NCBI GenBank assembly: GCA_902538225.1
Contig: CACBEF010000004.1
Coordinates: 43,043 to 107,042 of the forward strand
Origin: an uncultured Prochlorococcus sp.
GTDB taxonomy: Bacteria > Cyanobacteriota > Cyanobacteriia > PCC-6307 > Cyanobiaceae
DNA: 64,000 nt
Direction of reading: 5' to 3'
Both the position numbers and the translations under genes were made by a program. This document shows, in pieces, positions 62,004 through 64,000 of the stretch. How positions within the stretch are numbered: position 1 is the stretch's first letter; each line of letters starts with the position of its first letter. The notes under the pieces are model-generated. The model was given only the letters and a program-made list of their open reading frames with translations. It had not been told where the DNA came from and did no database searches.

Positions 62004-63126
62004 TATTCCCCTCCTTATTGTTAACTTCTAAGCTTGGATAGGTTTCAATCTTCCTTTTCAAACCAAATCTTTGAAGAAGATTCCTAGGCCCATCACCTTG
62101 AATCCATCCTAAAACTCCTTCTGGCAGAGCTGTTACAACCAATATAAATAACCCTCCTTGAATAAACATCCAACTAGCAGGTAAAGCTTCACTTACAAGA
62201 CTTTTTGCATAGTTGATGAAAACTGCTCCTAGTATCGCTCCTAATAAAGTTCCTCTTCCTCCAACAGCAACCCATATAACCATTTCTATAGAAAAGGGAA
62301 CCGTCATAAATTGAGGGGATACTATTCCAGACTGAACAGTATATAAAGCTCCCGAAATTCCAGCAAGACCTCCAGCAATAGAAAATATTATGGTCTTGAA
62401 TATAACTGGGTTGTATCCTGTAAACCTAACTCTTGGTTCATCATCTCTAATTCCTATAAGAATATTGCCGAATCTACCTTTAACTACCCACTTTGCAAAA
62501 AACCATGCTGCTATTACTAAGAAAGCAGTAATCCAAAAGAAAAGTCTTTGCATGGATTCAGAGCCTACCATCTGACCAAATAGTTGTGTTACGTCTGTTT
62601 TTAATCCATTAGTTCCATTTATAAGTTTTTGTTGTCCATTGAAGAAGTTAAAGAATACAAGAAGAGAAGCTTGAGTAAGTATAGAAAAATATACCCCTTT
62701 GATTCTATTCCTGAAAACAAGAAATCCAATTAAACCAGCAACTAATGCTGGAATTATCCAGATAGCGAAGAAGGTAAAAACAGGCGATCTAAACGGTTCC
62801 CAGAAAAAAGGTAATTTTTCAACACCATATAAAGCAAAAAATTCAGGAATATTATTTGGAAATTCAGAGGAGCTGGTTATTTGCAAATACATTGCTGCAC
62901 AATATCCACCTAGTGCAAAAAATATACCTTGTCCAAGACTTAGTAAACCTGTATATCCCCAGATCAGATCTACACCAAGTGCAACTATGGATAAGGATAA
63001 GTATCTACCTAGAAGGTTTAGTCTAAATACTGGGAGTATAGTTGGTGCTGCAATAATTAAGGCTATTAAAATTATCCAGAATGATAATACTATTTTTTTA
63101 TCAAATTTAATTTTACTTAAGGACAT
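61996..63126 (-). CDS. urtC: Urea ABC transporter permease UrtC
   Basis: This 376-residue LivM-like permease has about ten hydrophobic segments. YLSLSIVALGVDLIWGYTGL and LSLGQGIFFALGGY are the family's conserved first helices, and FSIAGGLAGISGALYTVQSG and EMVIWVAVGGRGTLLGAI are near the C-terminal half. Start ATG at 63126 overlaps the urtB stop by one base. The length is typical for UrtC. Confidence 0.95.
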   Translation of the reverse strand: MSLSKIKFDKKIVLSFWIILIALIIAAPTILPVFRLNLLGRYLSLSIVALGVDLIWGYTGLLSLGQGIFFALGGYCAAMYLQITSSSEFPNNIPEFFALYGVEKLPFFWEPFRSPVFTFFAIWIIPALVAGLIGFLVFRNRIKGVYFSILTQASLLVFFNFFNGQQKLINGTNGLKTDVTQLFGQMVGSESMQRLFFWITAFLVIAAWFFAKWVVKGRFGNILIGIRDDEPRVRFTGYNPVIFKTIIFSIAGGLAGISGALYTVQSGIVSPQFMTVPFSIEMVIWVAVGGRGTLLGAILGAVFINYAKSLVSEALPASWMFIQGGLFILVVTALPEGVLGWIQGDGPRNLLQRFGLKRKIETYPSLEVNNKEGNNE

Positions 63127-64000
63127 TAGTTCTCAACCATCCTTCCTTTTTGAGGAAATAAACCTGTAGGTTTAAATTGTAGGAATATAACAATTAGTGC
63201 AAATATCATTACTCTTGCCATACTTGTGGTTGCAAAAAAGTTAATCGTGTTTGATAAAGGTAAAGGCATATCTGGCCATATTGATAAGAGCCTTCCAGCT
63301 CCAATTAAATCAGTCATTATTCCTATTCCAAATGAAGCAAGTACTGTTCCTAATAAATTACCTACTCCTCCCAGCACTACAACCATAAAACAACCAACTA
63401 TATAGTTTCCGCCAACATTCGGTCCTACAGAACCTAAAAGAGATACTGCTACCCCAGCAACTCCAGCTAAGCCAGATCCAATTCCAAAAGTAATAATATC
63501 CACTTTTTCAGTAGATATACCCAGACAATCACTCATTTGTCGGTTCTGAGTAACTGCTCTTATACGCATCCCCCAAGCACTTTGATTAAGAAATAATGTT
63601 ATTGCTATTACAGAGATTAGAGTAATGACAATTATCATTAATCTTGTTTTAGGAAATGCAGTGCCAAGAATTTCTACTTGACCTCTCATCCATGAGGGTG
63701 CTGTTACATCAACATTTCTAGCGCTTGCTCTACTAAGTTTGCTGACAGAAGAAGAGATTACGCTACCTGTCAGGACCCCAGTTAAAGCAGCAAATAACCA
63801 AGAACTAAATTTAAAATATTTGAAATTTATTGATTCTTTTATTTTTGAAGGGAATGATGTTGGTAAGAATAAACCAATTAAGAGACTTATAACCAGACCG
63901 GTCCCATAAGCTAAAGGTACACTTCTGACAAATTGTTGAAGAATTAAGCTTACCCCCCAAGTTGCGAGTAGTGTTTCTAGTGGACTTCCATAAAGCTTTC
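63126..64000 (-). CDS. urtB: Urea ABC transporter permease UrtB (5' truncated by window edge)
   Basis: This is the C-terminal part of a LivH-like permease. The frame is open to the window edge (first full codon at 63998). Upstream of an internal Met at 63689 it continues as LYGSPLETLLATWGVSLILQ and VRSVPLAYGTG, so that Met is not the start. The conserved C-terminal region VVLGGVGNLLGTVLASFG follows. The rest of urtB, urtA and the promoter, where an NtcA site would be expected, lie beyond 64000. Confidence 0.94.
   Translation of the reverse strand, partial: KLYGSPLETLLATWGVSLILQQFVRSVPLAYGTGLVISLLIGLFLPTSFPSKIKESINFKYFKFSSWLFAALTGVLTGSVISSSVSKLSRASARNVDVTAPSWMRGQVEILGTAFPKTRLMIIVITLISVIAITLFLNQSAWGMRIRAVTQNRQMSDCLGISTEKVDIITFGIGSGLAGVAGVAVSLLGSVGPNVGGNYIVGCFMVVVLGGVGNLLGTVLASFGIGIMTDLIGAGRLLSIWPDMPLPLSNTINFFATTSMARVMIFALIVIFLQFKPTGLFPQKGRMVEN

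Noticed and set aside
63126..63689. urtB start at 63689
   Set aside because: The frame continues without a stop to the window edge with typical UrtB sequence (YGSPLETLLATWGVS), so the Met at 63689 is internal.
1..64000. tRNA, rRNA, CRISPR, IS or prophage genes
   Set aside because: No cloverleaf with a GTTCRANNC arm, no spaced direct repeats and no transposase, integrase or phage structural gene was seen on reading both strands.

Overview
The window is AT-rich (about 30% GC by eye), gene-dense DNA from a small cyanobacterium. Gene content points to Prochlorococcus, most likely a high-light-adapted strain. It holds geranylgeranyl reductase for chlorophyll (chlP), glutamyl-tRNA reductase (hemA), ferredoxin-sulfite reductase, a dual FBPase/SBPase (glpX), a proteobacterial-type phosphoribulokinase, glgC-gnd-pgl, CcsA and a Urt urea transporter. 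Spacers are very short, many genes overlap, and TTG or GTG starts are common. I saw no tRNA or rRNA gene, insertion sequence, prophage or CRISPR array. The species call is inferred from gene content and protein character, not from a database search.

Layout. 0-4 kb: the end of a DevA-like ABC ATPase, a glycosyltransferase, and rpsB-tsf behind a leader that can form a pseudoknot. 4-13.5 kb: recG, two D-Ala-D-Ala peptidases (VanX-like and VanY-like), sir, glyS and chlP. 13.7-25.6 kb: typA, lptB, ccsA, then carbon metabolism (rpe, glpX, glgC, gnd, pgl) with hemA. 25.7-31.2 kb: ilvD, a degenerate uracil phosphoribosyltransferase homologue, a pentapeptide-repeat protein, a CobW GTPase, a small zinc-finger protein and purSQ, closed by a strong bidirectional terminator. 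31.2-47.1 kb: almost everything is on the minus strand, including both fructose-bisphosphate aldolases, accD, prk, and a tightly packed run from a Ycf55-like protein through ruvX, proB and lpxD to leuB, with hisA upstream. 47.2-51 kb: two epimerase-like proteins, pgsA, a PPC-glutaredoxin fusion and nth.

51-56.4 kb looks like an iron-responsive module. It has an Fe(III)-type ABC ATPase, a ferritin, a Crp-family regulator with a near-consensus Fur box at its start, a zinc-ribbon membrane microprotein, and a three-gene unit of a PaO-like Rieske oxygenase, a 33-residue membrane peptide and a YlmA-like ABC ATPase. 56.5-60.5 kb is an accessory stretch made almost only of very small proteins, many with one membrane helix. 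It also carries a 22-bp tandem repeat and one further Fur-like site. The window ends in the minus-strand urtBCDE genes for urea uptake, cut off inside urtB.

The best candidates for new biology are the rpsB leader pseudoknot, the Fur-box cluster with the Rieske/microprotein/ATPase unit, the microprotein region, and several proteins that keep a fold but have lost its usual catalytic residues: the Upp-like protein, the thioredoxin-like protein and the pseudo-receiver in the Ycf55-like protein.
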